DNA of 21,528 nt from a virus, in the IMG/VR virus record IMGVR_UViG_3300043313_002408, positions 1-21,528 of that record. The stretch is one strand, 5' to 3'. A program made the translations under genes and the position numbers. Positions 11,304-17,244 of the stretch are shown here, one piece after another. Position 1 is the first letter of the stretch, and each line of letters starts with the position of its first letter. The notes beneath the pieces are model-generated. The model was given only the letters and a program-made list of their open reading frames with translations, was not told the DNA's origin and did no database searches.

Positions 11304-11332
11304 TTGTAATCAAGCCTCTGACCGGGTAAGCT
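11304..11332 (+). promoter_or_regulatory. Promoter of paralog B
   Basis: TTGTAA (11304-11309), 17 bp, TAAGCT (11327-11332), preceded by ATTTCCCCGGTAGG and with GACCGGG before the -10, both shared with the promoter at 6784. An alternative -10 TAGGGT lies at 11298-11303 just upstream. Confidence 0.7.
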
Positions 11333-11337
11333 AGTAG

Positions 11338-11379
11338 TGCCGGTGGCAGTGGGCCTCCGGTACGGCGGAACGATCCGCC
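11338..11379 (+). other. Double leader hairpin before 11405 gene
   Basis: First hairpin 11338-11362: CCGG-t-GGC, loop, GCC-t-CCGG. Second 11364-11379: GGCGGA-acga-TCCGCC, a perfect 6-bp stem. They lie between the -10 box and AAAGGAAC (11392-11399). Confidence 0.5.
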
Positions 11380-11404
11380 CCAAACCCAAGCAAAGGAACA
11401 CCCA

Positions 11405-11917
11405 ATGAAGATCAAGCACCCGTATGCCGGGTCGGCCAAGTGGCTGACCGTGGACGGCGAGCTGCTGGCCTACGTGGCCGGTCTGCCCGAGTTGCCGACC
11501 ACGAAGTACGACGAGCGCCAGGAGCGCTACTGGCAGGACCAGGGCCTGCAGCCGGAAGGCGTCGACAAGTCGGGCCTGATCCCGGCCGGTGAGTACACCG
11601 ACCCGACCAAGCCCGAGGTCAAGGACGCCCTGCTGGGGCTGTACCTGCACCTCAACGGCAAGCCCATCACCCGCCACCTGGTGGCGGTGGCGATGAACTT
11701 CCGCTGCTACGCCGACGTGGACGCCGTCCGCAAGACGTTCACCGACGAGGACTTCAAGCTCGTCACCCGCGGCGGGATCGGCAAGCGCGTCCGCGCGATC
11801 GTCGACACCCCGGCCGAGCCGGTCAGCGAGGAGCCCACCGTCGAGGTGCCCGCTCCCAAGACCCGGGGCAAGAAGGCGGCGGACAAGCTCGCCGAGCAGC
11901 ACCCGGTTGCCTCCTGA
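11405..11917 (+). CDS. Conserved phage protein, paralog B
   Basis: A 170-residue protein related to the 6876 product. The shared core is IPAGEYTDPT, then LLGLYLHLNGKPITRHLVAV and AMNFRCYADVDAVRK. The N-terminus (MKIKHPYAGSAKWLTVDGEL) also parallels MNITHPCA and a D-V-A-Y-V-GL segment. The C-terminal tail is acidic and Lys-rich and differs. It has its own matched promoter and a double-hairpin leader, so it is probably strongly expressed. No catalytic residues recognised. Confidence 0.85.
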   Translation: MKIKHPYAGSAKWLTVDGELLAYVAGLPELPTTKYDERQERYWQDQGLQPEGVDKSGLIPAGEYTDPTKPEVKDALLGLYLHLNGKPITRHLVAVAMNFRCYADVDAVRKTFTDEDFKLVTRGGIGKRVRAIVDTPAEPVSEEPTVEVPAPKTRGKKAADKLAEQHPVAS

Positions 11918-11923
11918 GGGGCC

Positions 11924-11985
11924 GGGCCCGCAGGTGTCGAAGCCTGCGGGCCCACTCCCGCCACCGTGGCGGGGATGAAAGGAAC
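11924..11985 (+). ncRNA. Structured intergenic element, copy 5
   Basis: Minihelix 11924-11953: GGGCCCGCAGG-T, loop GTCGAA, G-CCTGCGGGCCC, 12 layers counting the T-G wobble next to the loop. The linker here is ACT rather than ACGA, then CCCGCCA-ccg-TGGCGGG (11957-11973) and AAAGGAAC (11978-11985) before ATG 11988. Confidence 0.65.
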
Positions 11986-11987
11986 AG

Positions 11988-12218
11988 ATGAACGAGCCGA
12001 TCGAGTGCATCGAGGGCCCGGACGGATGCGTGGGGACGGTCGAGTTCCGACCTGCCCCACCGCACGGGGAGCGCAGCTTCGCCCGCTGCGAGGCGCACCA
12101 GGAGGCGCGCTGGGCTCGCTACGAGGACTCCGAGTCCGTCGAGCGATGGGCTGACATGGCCACCCCGCCGGACTGGTTCGACCCTGCCGACGCAGGCGAG
12201 TCATGGGATGGCGAGTGA
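11988..12218 (+). CDS. CIEGPDGC-family small protein
   Basis: A 76-residue protein: MNEPIECIEGPDGCVGTVEF, then RSFARCEAHQEARWARYEDS and PPDWFDPADAGESWDGE. The pattern CIEGPDGC-G-VE-R, SF-RC-H, and C-terminal P-DFDP-AGE-W is one I recognise from many actinobacterial and actinophage proteins of unknown function; three Cys plus His (C, C, C-x2-H) should form a zinc site. Start set by AAAGGAACAG. Ends in a GTGA overlap. Confidence 0.85.
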   Translation: MNEPIECIEGPDGCVGTVEFRPAPPHGERSFARCEAHQEARWARYEDSESVERWADMATPPDWFDPADAGESWDGE

Positions 12219-12391
12219 GTGCCTTCCCTGCGCTGGCTCCGTGCTCGGCCTGCGGGGCACGGTGGCCGGTGCCGATCTTCGACAACCGAGGTCGGTGCCC
12301 GCAGTGCGGGCTGGACGACGAGGAGGCCAATGGATGGGCGAGCGGTGCTGGATCTGCGAGGAGCACGAGCCCGACGGCGGACTGCGGATGA
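12215..12391 (+). CDS. Double C-x2-C zinc-ribbon protein
   Basis: A 58-residue reading from GTG 12215 (GTGA overlap): MSAFPALAPCSACGARWPVP then IFDNRGRCPQCGLDDEEANG and a Ser-rich tail. CSAC and CPQC are separated by 16 residues, the classic four-Cys zinc ribbon. The last ~19 residues overlap the next gene in another frame and look like non-conserved run-on. An ATG at 12203 is an alternative start. Confidence 0.65.
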   Translation: MSAFPALAPCSACGARWPVPIFDNRGRCPQCGLDDEEANGWASGAGSARSTSPTADCG

Positions 12392-12495
12392 CCGAGGCCG
12401 GTGACCTGATCTGCCGCTGGGTCATTCCCTGCGCCAGACGGATCGCCGAGCGCCACAACCCGCCAAGTAGCGGGCCAGGAATTGACCCGGTATAA
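12334..12495 (+). CDS. Small Cys-rich protein overlapping zinc ribbon
   Basis: A 53-residue reading: MGERCWICEEHEPDGGLRMT then EAGDLICRWVIPCARRIAER and a short tail. CWIC, then C and C (LICRWVIPC) with EEH give a zinc-like set. The start is supported by AGGAGG 7 nt before ATG 12334. It overlaps the upstream zinc-ribbon gene by 58 bp in a different frame, which is unusual. Its stop lies inside the TATAAT box of the next promoter. Confidence 0.65.
   Translation: MGERCWICEEHEPDGGLRMTEAGDLICRWVIPCARRIAERHNPPSSGPGIDPV
12459..12474 (+). promoter_or_regulatory. Inverted repeat CCCGC-caagta-GCGGG at promoter, copy 1
   Basis: A 5-bp inverted repeat with a CAAGTA loop, placed so that TAGCGG (12468-12473) sits exactly 17 bp before the -10. 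The same CCGCCAAGTAGCGG occurs at 17231. Either a regulator site over the -35 position or a small mRNA hairpin. Confidence 0.5.
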
Positions 12496-12496
12496 T
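12468..12496 (+). promoter_or_regulatory. Promoter with TAGCGG at -35 position and TATAAT -10
   Basis: TATAAT at 12491-12496 is consensus, whereas the hexamer 17 bp upstream is TAGCGG, not TTGACA-like. The same arrangement exists at 17239-17267. An activator may replace -35 contacts. Confidence 0.55.
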
Positions 12497-12509
12497 TGAC
12501 ATACGCAAG

Positions 12510-12523
12510 CGGCCGAGTGGCCG
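12510..12523 (+). other. Leader hairpin before 12540 gene
   Basis: CGGCC-gagt-GGCCG, a 5-bp stem with tetraloop, 3 nt before AAAGGAAC (12527-12534). Confidence 0.45.
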
Positions 12524-12539
12524 ACGAAAGGAACCAGAG

Positions 12540-12737
12540 ATGGCGATCAAGAAGGGGCACGAGACCCCTGTGTCCAAGTTGCCGGGTTGCGACCTGTGCG
12601 ACGAACCGGCCTACGCCGATGCCCAGATCCCGGGCCACGGCTCGTGGGCCAACGTGTGCAAGGAGCACTTCAACAGCTACGGCTGCGTCACCGGCATCGG
12701 CCGGGGCCAGGTGTACGTCGTGCAGGTGCCCAAATGA
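12540..12737 (+). CDS. Small Cys/His zinc-binding-like protein
   Basis: A 65-residue protein: MAIKKGHETPVSKLPGCDLC then DEPAYADAQIPGHGSWANVC, KEHFNSYGCVTGIGRGQVYV. C-x2-C (CDLC) with C-x2-H (CKEH) is the arrangement seen in several small proteins in this block; such CxxC...CxxH domains bind one zinc. Start set by AAAGGAACCAGAG. The end overlaps the next gene (ATGA). Confidence 0.85.
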   Translation: MAIKKGHETPVSKLPGCDLCDEPAYADAQIPGHGSWANVCKEHFNSYGCVTGIGRGQVYVVQVPK

Positions 12738-12949
12738 GGGCGATGCCGGATGACCAGGTGCGTCGGCTGACCGCCGACGTGCAGCTCCTCCAGGCCCAGG
12801 TGACCGGCGTCAATGCGTCGGTCCTGGTCTTCGCCGAGGATCTCAAGACGCTGACCGGCCTGATGGTCGAGCTGGCCGAGCAGACCAAGTTGCTTGGCCG
12901 ACACGTCAACGAGCTGGCTGGACGACTGGCCGAGGAGGCCAACCGATGA
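12734..12949 (+). CDS. Coiled-coil small protein
   Basis: A 71-residue protein, MRAMPDDQVRRLTADVQLLQ then AQVTGVNASVLVFAEDLKTL, TGLMVELAEQTKLLGRHVNE. Hydrophobic residues recur with heptad spacing over nearly the full length, so a coiled-coil oligomer is expected. Coupled to both neighbours by ATGA overlaps. Confidence 0.8.
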   Translation: MRAMPDDQVRRLTADVQLLQAQVTGVNASVLVFAEDLKTLTGLMVELAEQTKLLGRHVNELAGRLAEEANR

Positions 12950-13113
12950 GCGACGAGCGCAAGGTCTTCGTGGCCACCTTGCCGCCCGGCTTCGCCACCT
13001 ACGACGGCAGCCAGGTGATGATCGAGCAGTTCGGTGATGGTCCGCTGACCGTCGCCTTCCGCACCGGTCCGCACGATGTGTGGGGACCGCCGATCGACTG
13101 CGAGGCCCGCTGA
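12946..13113 (+). CDS. Small beta-rich hypothetical protein
   Basis: A 55-residue protein: MSDERKVFVATLPPGFATYD then GSQVMIEQFGDGPLTVAFRT and GPHDVWGPPIDCEAR. ATG 12946 overlaps the upstream stop (ATGA) and has GAGGAGG six nt upstream. Alternating strand pattern suggests a small beta barrel. Its stop overlaps the next ATG by one base. Unknown function. Confidence 0.75.
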   Translation: MSDERKVFVATLPPGFATYDGSQVMIEQFGDGPLTVAFRTGPHDVWGPPIDCEAR

Positions 13114-13637
13114 TGGACGAGGGGCTCGAAGACGAGATGTACGAGGAGTACGAGCGAGCCGAAGCCGAAGCTGCCCGCAAGGCGCAGCAGGGCGAGCTGC
13201 TGGCGGTCGAAGTCGACGGCACGACCCGGATGGTGCGGTGCGCCTACGGAGGCATCCGTGACGGGCTGAACGGGGCCACGCTGAGCTTCCTGCGTGGGAC
13301 CAACGGGGCCGGGCTGTACATCGACGACAACGGGATGATCACCGGACAGGTGCTGAACATCCCCGCGTCGCTGATGTTCGGGCATCCGCTGTACGGACCC
13401 GTGGTGCTGACCGCGGCCGAGCCGGACGAGTTCGGCAACACCCTGCCATCGTCGCCCGAGGCCGTGGACACGCTGCGCCACCTGGCGCTGGCCTGGCGGC
13501 ATGTGGTGATCAATGCCGCCTCGGTCGGACAGGACGTGTACGTCACGGCCGATGCCGACACCGTGCCCGAGCCACGGGTGGTGGCGCTGAGCGACGACGA
13601 GTTCGCCAAGTGGATGGAGACGGGAGAGCTGCCTTGA
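13113..13637 (+). CDS. DUF3846-like protein with acidic N-terminal helix
   Basis: A 174-residue protein. An acidic helix (EDEMYEEYERAEAEAARKAQ) precedes a domain with GGIRDGLNGATLSFLRGTNG, AGLYIDDNGMITGQVLNIPA and HPLYGPVVLTAAEPDEFGNT. This resembles the DUF3846 pattern (small residues then LY--D-G---G---N--A------GPVVL-), found in phages and plasmids with unknown function. The C-terminal part (LRHLALAWRHVVINAASVGQ and beyond) looks like a separate small domain. Starts in a TGATG overlap. Confidence 0.7.
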   Translation: MDEGLEDEMYEEYERAEAEAARKAQQGELLAVEVDGTTRMVRCAYGGIRDGLNGATLSFLRGTNGAGLYIDDNGMITGQVLNIPASLMFGHPLYGPVVLTAAEPDEFGNTLPSSPEAVDTLRHLALAWRHVVINAASVGQDVYVTADADTVPEPRVVALSDDEFAKWMETGELP

Positions 13638-13900
13638 GCGATAAGCCCCTGCCCGGGACGAAGGCAGCGATCGCCCTCGGATGCCGGTGTCGCCGCCTGC
13701 GCGGCAGCTGGGAGTACGACTGGTCGTTCTGCGACATGCACGCTCCGCCCACCCCCACCGGCCCGGGGATCTGCGAGCACGGTGAGCGCGCCCGGACCTG
13801 CGCCGAGTGCGCCGAGCGACGGGCGACCAACGATGCGTTCCTGGAGGACATGCGTGGGCTGCGGTACCGCGCCGAGAACGACTTCGGAGCGGACCTGTGA
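13634..13900 (+). CDS. Cys/His-rich zinc-binding-like protein
   Basis: An 88-residue protein starting at TTG 13634 in a TTGA overlap, with GGGAG 7 nt upstream; GTG 13610 is the alternative. GCRCRRLRGSWEYDWSFCDM-H (C-x-C ... C-x2-H) and CEHGERARTCAECAERR (C-x-H ... C-x2-C) form two sets of ligands, enough for two zinc ions. Ends with a helical acidic tail. Unknown role, possibly nucleic-acid or protein contacts. Confidence 0.75.
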   Translation: MSDKPLPGTKAAIALGCRCRRLRGSWEYDWSFCDMHAPPTPTGPGICEHGERARTCAECAERRATNDAFLEDMRGLRYRAENDFGADL

Positions 13901-14130
13901 CCGTGCACATCGTGCTCGTGGAGGATGACGAACCGATCGAGCTGCCTGACACCAACGACATGCTCGTCCTCAACGAGGCCATGCGGCAGTTGCTCGATGC
14001 CTTCCGCGCCGAGGCGCAACGATCGGCCTCGTACGGGGCATGGGGAGCGACCCGCTCCTTGGAGACGGCCTGCTACTACCTGTGGGGAGCGATGGGCTAC
14101 CTCGCCAAGGACGAGGGGCTGATCCCGTGA
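13897..14130 (+). CDS. Small hypothetical protein
   Basis: A 77-residue protein from GTG 13897 (GTGA overlap): MTVHIVLVEDDEPIELPDTN, DMLVLNEAMRQLLDAFRAEA and a helical end (SLETACYYLWGAMGYLAKDE). One strand followed by two helices. No known motif. Coupled to the next gene by a second GTGA overlap. Confidence 0.75.
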   Translation: MTVHIVLVEDDEPIELPDTNDMLVLNEAMRQLLDAFRAEAQRSASYGAWGATRSLETACYYLWGAMGYLAKDEGLIP

Positions 14131-14333
14131 CCACCGAGGACATCCCCGCGGCGCTGTTCGCCCTCGTCTGTGCAGCGCTGTTCACCGTGCTGATGACCAT
14201 CGCTGCCGGACAGATCCTCCAGGTCGTGCGTGACCGCCCGATCGTCCTCAAGGACCGCTGGACGGGCGACTTGCAGATCGCCCGTTCACCGAACCCCAAG
14301 CATCGGCCACGCCGTCATGGCGTTGCCCGGTGA
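14127..14333 (+). CDS. Single-pass membrane protein with basic tail
   Basis: A 68-residue protein: MTTEDIPAALFALVCAALFT then VLMTIAAGQILQVVRDRPIV. Residues ~8-34 form one transmembrane helix and the rest is a basic cytoplasmic tail (KDRWTGDLQIARSPNPKHRP, RRHGVAR). GTG 14127 overlaps the previous stop. Together with the tiny 24-aa peptide that follows it makes a two-gene membrane pair. Confidence 0.7.
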   Translation: MTTEDIPAALFALVCAALFTVLMTIAAGQILQVVRDRPIVLKDRWTGDLQIARSPNPKHRPRRHGVAR

Positions 14334-14404
14334 TCGCGGTCATCGGCGTGCTCGCCTTCCTCTTGCTGCTCTGGCTGGCCCTGGCCTTCGACGAGGGCAT
14401 GTGA
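14330..14404 (+). CDS. 24-aa membrane peptide
   Basis: GTG 14330 overlaps the preceding stop (GTGA), and the peptide MIAVIGVLAFLLLLWLALAF plus DEGM is almost a pure hydrophobic helix. Its stop overlaps the next GTG (GTGA). Removing this gene would leave an unexplained gap in an otherwise gap-free chain. No ribosome site is visible, so it depends on coupling. Confidence 0.5.
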   Translation: MIAVIGVLAFLLLLWLALAFDEGM

Positions 14405-14562
14405 GCGAGCCCGTGATCACCGTGACGATCAGCCTGCCCGCCGATGCGCGGGCCATCGCCCGGCTGCTGACCGCCATCGACCGGGCCTTCCCCGGAGCGA
14501 CCATCCGCAATGGCGACGACTGCTGGGTCGTCGAGATCCCCAACCAACGAAAGGAACACTGA
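14401..14562 (+). CDS. Small alpha-beta hypothetical protein
   Basis: A 53-residue protein: MSEPVITVTISLPADARAIA then RLLTAIDRAFPGATIRNGDD and a strand CWVVEIPNQRKEH. Strand-helix-strand order suggests a ferredoxin-like half. Its last codons encode the AAAGGAAC (14550-14557) used by the next gene, whose ATG overlaps its stop by one base. Confidence 0.7.
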   Translation: MSEPVITVTISLPADARAIARLLTAIDRAFPGATIRNGDDCWVVEIPNQRKEH

Positions 14563-15386
14563 TGGGCACCGACATTCATCTTGCGGCCGAGGTCCGCAAC
14601 GACGAGGGCGAGTGGGAGCTCGTCCCCGGCCCGATCATCGACTGCTGGGCCTGCCACGGCACCGGCATAGAGACACGCTGGAAGCGCGTGCACAGCACCA
14701 CCGAGCAGTGCAACTGGTGCACCAACGATGGCAGCAACCCGGACTTCCCCGACGACGACGGCTCCTACTACCGGCGCAAGTACGTCGGTCCCGGCAAGAC
14801 CCGCGACAGCTGGTACTCCGACCGCAACTACACCGTGTTCGCCATCTTGGGCAACGTGCGTAACGGTCATGGCTTCGCCGGGGTCTACACCCACGATCCG
14901 CTGCCGTTCATCAGCGACTGTCGCGGGGTGCCCGACGACGCCACGCCCGAAGCGCTGGAGCACCTCAGCAACGAGCACTCGGCGACGTGGTGCACCCTGG
15001 CCGAGGTCATGGACTACCCGTGGCATGCGCCGATCCACCGCGGCGGGGTCATCACCATCCAGCAGTACGCGCGCCTGCGCGGCACCGGAGCCGCTCCGAC
15101 CAACTGGTGCGGAGGGATCGACGGACGAGGGATCATGACGCTGACGCCACAAGCGGCCGACATGATCCTCGCCCAGCACCCGCGGGCCCTGAGTGCCGGG
15201 AGCGGACACCCGTCCGGCCCGTTCCGCGACGACAGCGAGCCGATCAACGGCATCCGCTACTACGTCAACTACGAGTGGGACGACACCCTGGCCGACACCA
15301 CCCGAGGCTTCCTCGACCGCATGAAGATGCTGGCGATGGAAGTCGGCGAGCACGACTGCCGCCTGATCTTCGACTTCGACAGCTGA
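14562..15386 (+). CDS. MGTDIH-family protein with zinc-finger insert
   Basis: A 274-residue protein. MGTDIHLAAEVR, YTVFAILGNVRNGHGFAGVY, DCRGVPDDATPEA and NEHSATWCTLAEVMDY are signatures of a family widespread in phages and bacteria (start MGTDIH, W, N-Y-x-x-FAIL-x-x-VRNG, GLP-D, HS-SW-TL-E), with no known function. Between the N-terminal strand and the NYTVFAIL segment lies CWACHGTG ... CNWCTNDG, two C-x2-C motifs of DnaJ zinc-finger style. The conserved N-terminal D-x-H suggests an enzymatic or metal site. Largest protein of the rightward block; start fixed by AAAGGAAC and overlap. Confidence 0.85.
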   Translation: MGTDIHLAAEVRNDEGEWELVPGPIIDCWACHGTGIETRWKRVHSTTEQCNWCTNDGSNPDFPDDDGSYYRRKYVGPGKTRDSWYSDRNYTVFAILGNVRNGHGFAGVYTHDPLPFISDCRGVPDDATPEALEHLSNEHSATWCTLAEVMDYPWHAPIHRGGVITIQQYARLRGTGAAPTNWCGGIDGRGIMTLTPQAADMILAQHPRALSAGSGHPSGPFRDDSEPINGIRYYVNYEWDDTLADTTRGFLDRMKMLAMEVGEHDCRLIFDFDS

Positions 15387-15397
15387 AAGGAACACAG

Positions 15398-15616
15398 ATG
15401 GACGATCAGTTCTTCAACAGGCTGAGCCAGCCGATCCCGGTGCCCGTGGGGACGCGGATCGAGTTGGTCCGTATGGGCAACGACCCGGATCCGATCCCCC
15501 CGGGGAGCCAGGGCACCGTCACCGGAGGCAACGGCGCACAGCTGTACGTCGACTGGGACGGCGGTCGATCGCTGATCCTGATCCCCGGCGAGGACAGATG
15601 GAAGGTGATCCGGTGA
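15398..15616 (+). CDS. DUF4314-like small SH3-fold protein
   Basis: A 72-residue protein. GTRIELVRMGNDPDPIPPGS then QGTVTGGNGAQLYVDWDGGR and SLILIPGEDRWKVIR match the DUF4314 pattern (G-RIELV-M-DP-PIPPGT-GTV--------V-WDNG-SL-LIPG-D---), a short SH3-like beta barrel common in phages and plasmids. Function unknown, likely protein or nucleic-acid contact. AAAGGAACACAG precedes ATG 15398; ends in a GTGA overlap. Confidence 0.85.
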   Translation: MDDQFFNRLSQPIPVPVGTRIELVRMGNDPDPIPPGSQGTVTGGNGAQLYVDWDGGRSLILIPGEDRWKVIR

Positions 15617-16338
15617 CCGCCAAGGTGAAGCTCCCCGACGACATGCCCCGGGCGATGCGCAACCTGCCGCGCAACTCGGCTGGCTACCCGATCCCGTTCT
15701 TCGTCGAGCGCATCGATGGCATCCCTGACTTCCGGGTGATGAGTGGGCGCAACCTCAAGCGAGCGATCGCCGAAGGGCTGTGCTGGCTGTGCGGCGAACC
15801 GCTGCACCGGGCAGCCCGCGGCCAGCGTCTGCTCGGCACGTTCGTGGCCGGGCCGATGTGCCTGGTGAACAAGAACTCGGCTGAGCCGCCGAGCCATGAG
15901 GCGTGCGCCCGGTGGGCGGCGCGGGCCTGTCCGTTCCTGACCAACCCGAACAAGCTGCGCCGCGAGCATGGCGTCGAAGAGCTGGCCGAGAACGTCGCGG
16001 GCTTCTCCATCGACCGCAACCCGGGCGTCACCGCTCTGATCCACTGTGTCTCGTGGCAGCCGTACCGCAGCGAGCACGGCGGCAACGGGGTGCTGTTCTC
16101 GATGGGCCGCATCGATGCGGTCGACTGGATGTGCGAGGGACGCGAGGCCACCCAGGCCGAAGTGTTCGGTTCGATTGACTCGGGGCTGCCCGCGCTGATC
16201 GAGATGGCCGACATGGAAGGGTCAGCAGCACGCCGCGAGCTGGCGATGATGCTCGTCCGGGCGATCGCCTTCATCGGTGACCCCCTGCCGCGCTACGAGA
16301 ACGTGTGGAAGGTGCTCGACGGGGGGTGGGCGGCATGA
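15613..16338 (+). CDS. Conserved CWLCG-containing hypothetical protein
   Basis: A 241-residue protein. The sequence MRNLPRNSAGYPIPFFVERI, DGIPDFRVM, LCWLCGEPL, VAGPMCLVNKNSAEPPSHEA and ARACPFLTNP follows a widely distributed bacterial and phage family (R-LP-D--GYPVPWFV-----PDFRV, CWVCG, IGPMC-VN--SAEPPSH--CA-Y-A--CPFL). The invariant Cys and His probably bind zinc. The C-terminal half ends in helices. Function unknown. GTG 15613 overlaps the previous stop; ATG 15598 would extend it by 5 residues. Confidence 0.85.
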   Translation: MTAKVKLPDDMPRAMRNLPRNSAGYPIPFFVERIDGIPDFRVMSGRNLKRAIAEGLCWLCGEPLHRAARGQRLLGTFVAGPMCLVNKNSAEPPSHEACARWAARACPFLTNPNKLRREHGVEELAENVAGFSIDRNPGVTALIHCVSWQPYRSEHGGNGVLFSMGRIDAVDWMCEGREATQAEVFGSIDSGLPALIEMADMEGSAARRELAMMLVRAIAFIGDPLPRYENVWKVLDGGWAA

Positions 16339-17057
16339 ACCTGGAGGAGCAGGCAGTCAAGGCCGCAGCGGAGATCGACGCAGCGATGCGCCAGGTGCGC
16401 GATGCGGTGCCCAACTCGGATGCCGCATCGTGGAAGGTGACGGTCCCCGAGTACGACGCCCACGGCGTGACGATCGACCGGTTCGAGGTGACCCAGCGGG
16501 AGGCCAACTTCGACAAGCTGCGCGCCGCGATGAACCCGCAACGCAGCGACCGCTCGGTCGACGCCGGGACGTACACCAGGCTGACGGTCGACGGGACGCT
16601 GTGGATGACCGACACCCCGGCCGAGGTCGACGACCTGGGCCGGGTGGACGACCTGATGGCGATGTACCGCGGTGGGACGATGCTGATCGTCGGGCTGGGC
16701 CTCGGGCTGGTGCTCCACCGAGCGATCACTCGCCGCGGAATGGCTCGGATCGACGTGGTCGAGCGGGAGCTGCGGGTCATCGAGGCAGTCGGCCCGCACT
16801 ACCAGGAGCTGGCTGCCGAGCATGGCTGCAAGCTGACCATCCATTGCGCCGACATCCACGACTGGCGTCCCGAGCGTGGCTTGGACTGGACCATCGGGTT
16901 CTTCGACATCTGGGCGCACATCGACATGGACGACCGACCCGAGGTCGAGCGCCTGCGTCGCCGGTTCCGTCCGCGGATGGGTCACTTCGAGGCGTGGGCG
17001 CAAGATGAACGCAATGCCATGGCAGCCCGCATCCGCAGCGGAAGGGGGTTCTACTGA
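16335..17057 (+). CDS. SAM-dependent methyltransferase / spermidine-synthase-like protein
   Basis: A 240-residue protein. Residues ~115-195 contain TMLIVGLGLGLVLHRAITRR (G-x-G-x-G nucleotide loop after a strand), IDVVERELRVIEAVGPHY (acidic residue at the end of strand 2) and LTIHCADIHDWRP (acidic residue after strand 3), then WTIGFFDIWAHID. This is the Rossmann core of class I methyltransferases and spermidine synthases. The N-terminal ~100 residues (TIDRFEVTQREANFDKLRAA, SVDAGTYTRLTVDGTLWMTD) recall the beta domain and metabolite-binding strand seen before the Rossmann core in spermidine-synthase folds. Substrate unknown. ATGA overlap with the previous gene. Confidence 0.7.
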   Translation: MNLEEQAVKAAAEIDAAMRQVRDAVPNSDAASWKVTVPEYDAHGVTIDRFEVTQREANFDKLRAAMNPQRSDRSVDAGTYTRLTVDGTLWMTDTPAEVDDLGRVDDLMAMYRGGTMLIVGLGLGLVLHRAITRRGMARIDVVERELRVIEAVGPHYQELAAEHGCKLTIHCADIHDWRPERGLDWTIGFFDIWAHIDMDDRPEVERLRRRFRPRMGHFEAWAQDERNAMAARIRSGRGFY

Positions 17058-17058
17058 G

Positions 17059-17226
17059 ATGGACGTCGAGGAGATGCTGCGGATCATGGGTGGCGATGAC
17101 CGCCACCCATGCACGGCACCCGGCTGTACGCACATCGTCGAGTTCGACGACGAGCCGTGGTGCTTCATCCACTCGCCCGACAGCGGGTCGTCCGTGCCGG
17201 GCTACAGCTACCGAGCGACGCACTGA
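17059..17226 (+). CDS. 55-aa Cys/His protein
   Basis: MDVEEMLRIMGGDDRHPCTA then PGCTHIVEFDDEPWCFIHSP and a Ser/Gly/Tyr tail. C-x4-C-x-H ... C-x2-H is a compact zinc-binding pattern shared with many actinophage proteins (CTAPGC-H-V-F-DEPWC--H). ATG 17059 lies 1 nt after the previous stop. Last gene before the 17239 promoter. Confidence 0.8.
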   Translation: MDVEEMLRIMGGDDRHPCTAPGCTHIVEFDDEPWCFIHSPDSGSSVPGYSYRATH

Positions 17227-17230
17227 CGAG

Positions 17231-17244
17231 CCGCCAAGTAGCGG
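17231..17244 (+). promoter_or_regulatory. Inverted repeat CCGC-caagta-GCGG at promoter, copy 2
   Basis: The 14 bases CCGCCAAGTAGCGG are identical to those at 12460-12473 and sit at the same distance from a -10 box. It begins 5 nt after the stop codon of the 17059 gene. Confidence 0.5.

Noticed and set aside
10300-11439. Minus-strand open frame of 379 codons opposite the 10468 gene
   Set aside because: Antisense shadow, Arg/Leu/Gly-rich, no ribosome site; it runs through the promoter at 11304.
14340-15395. Minus-strand open frame of 351 codons opposite the MGTDIH gene
   Set aside because: The plus strand encodes a recognisable conserved family; the antisense frame is a GC-rich codon shadow.
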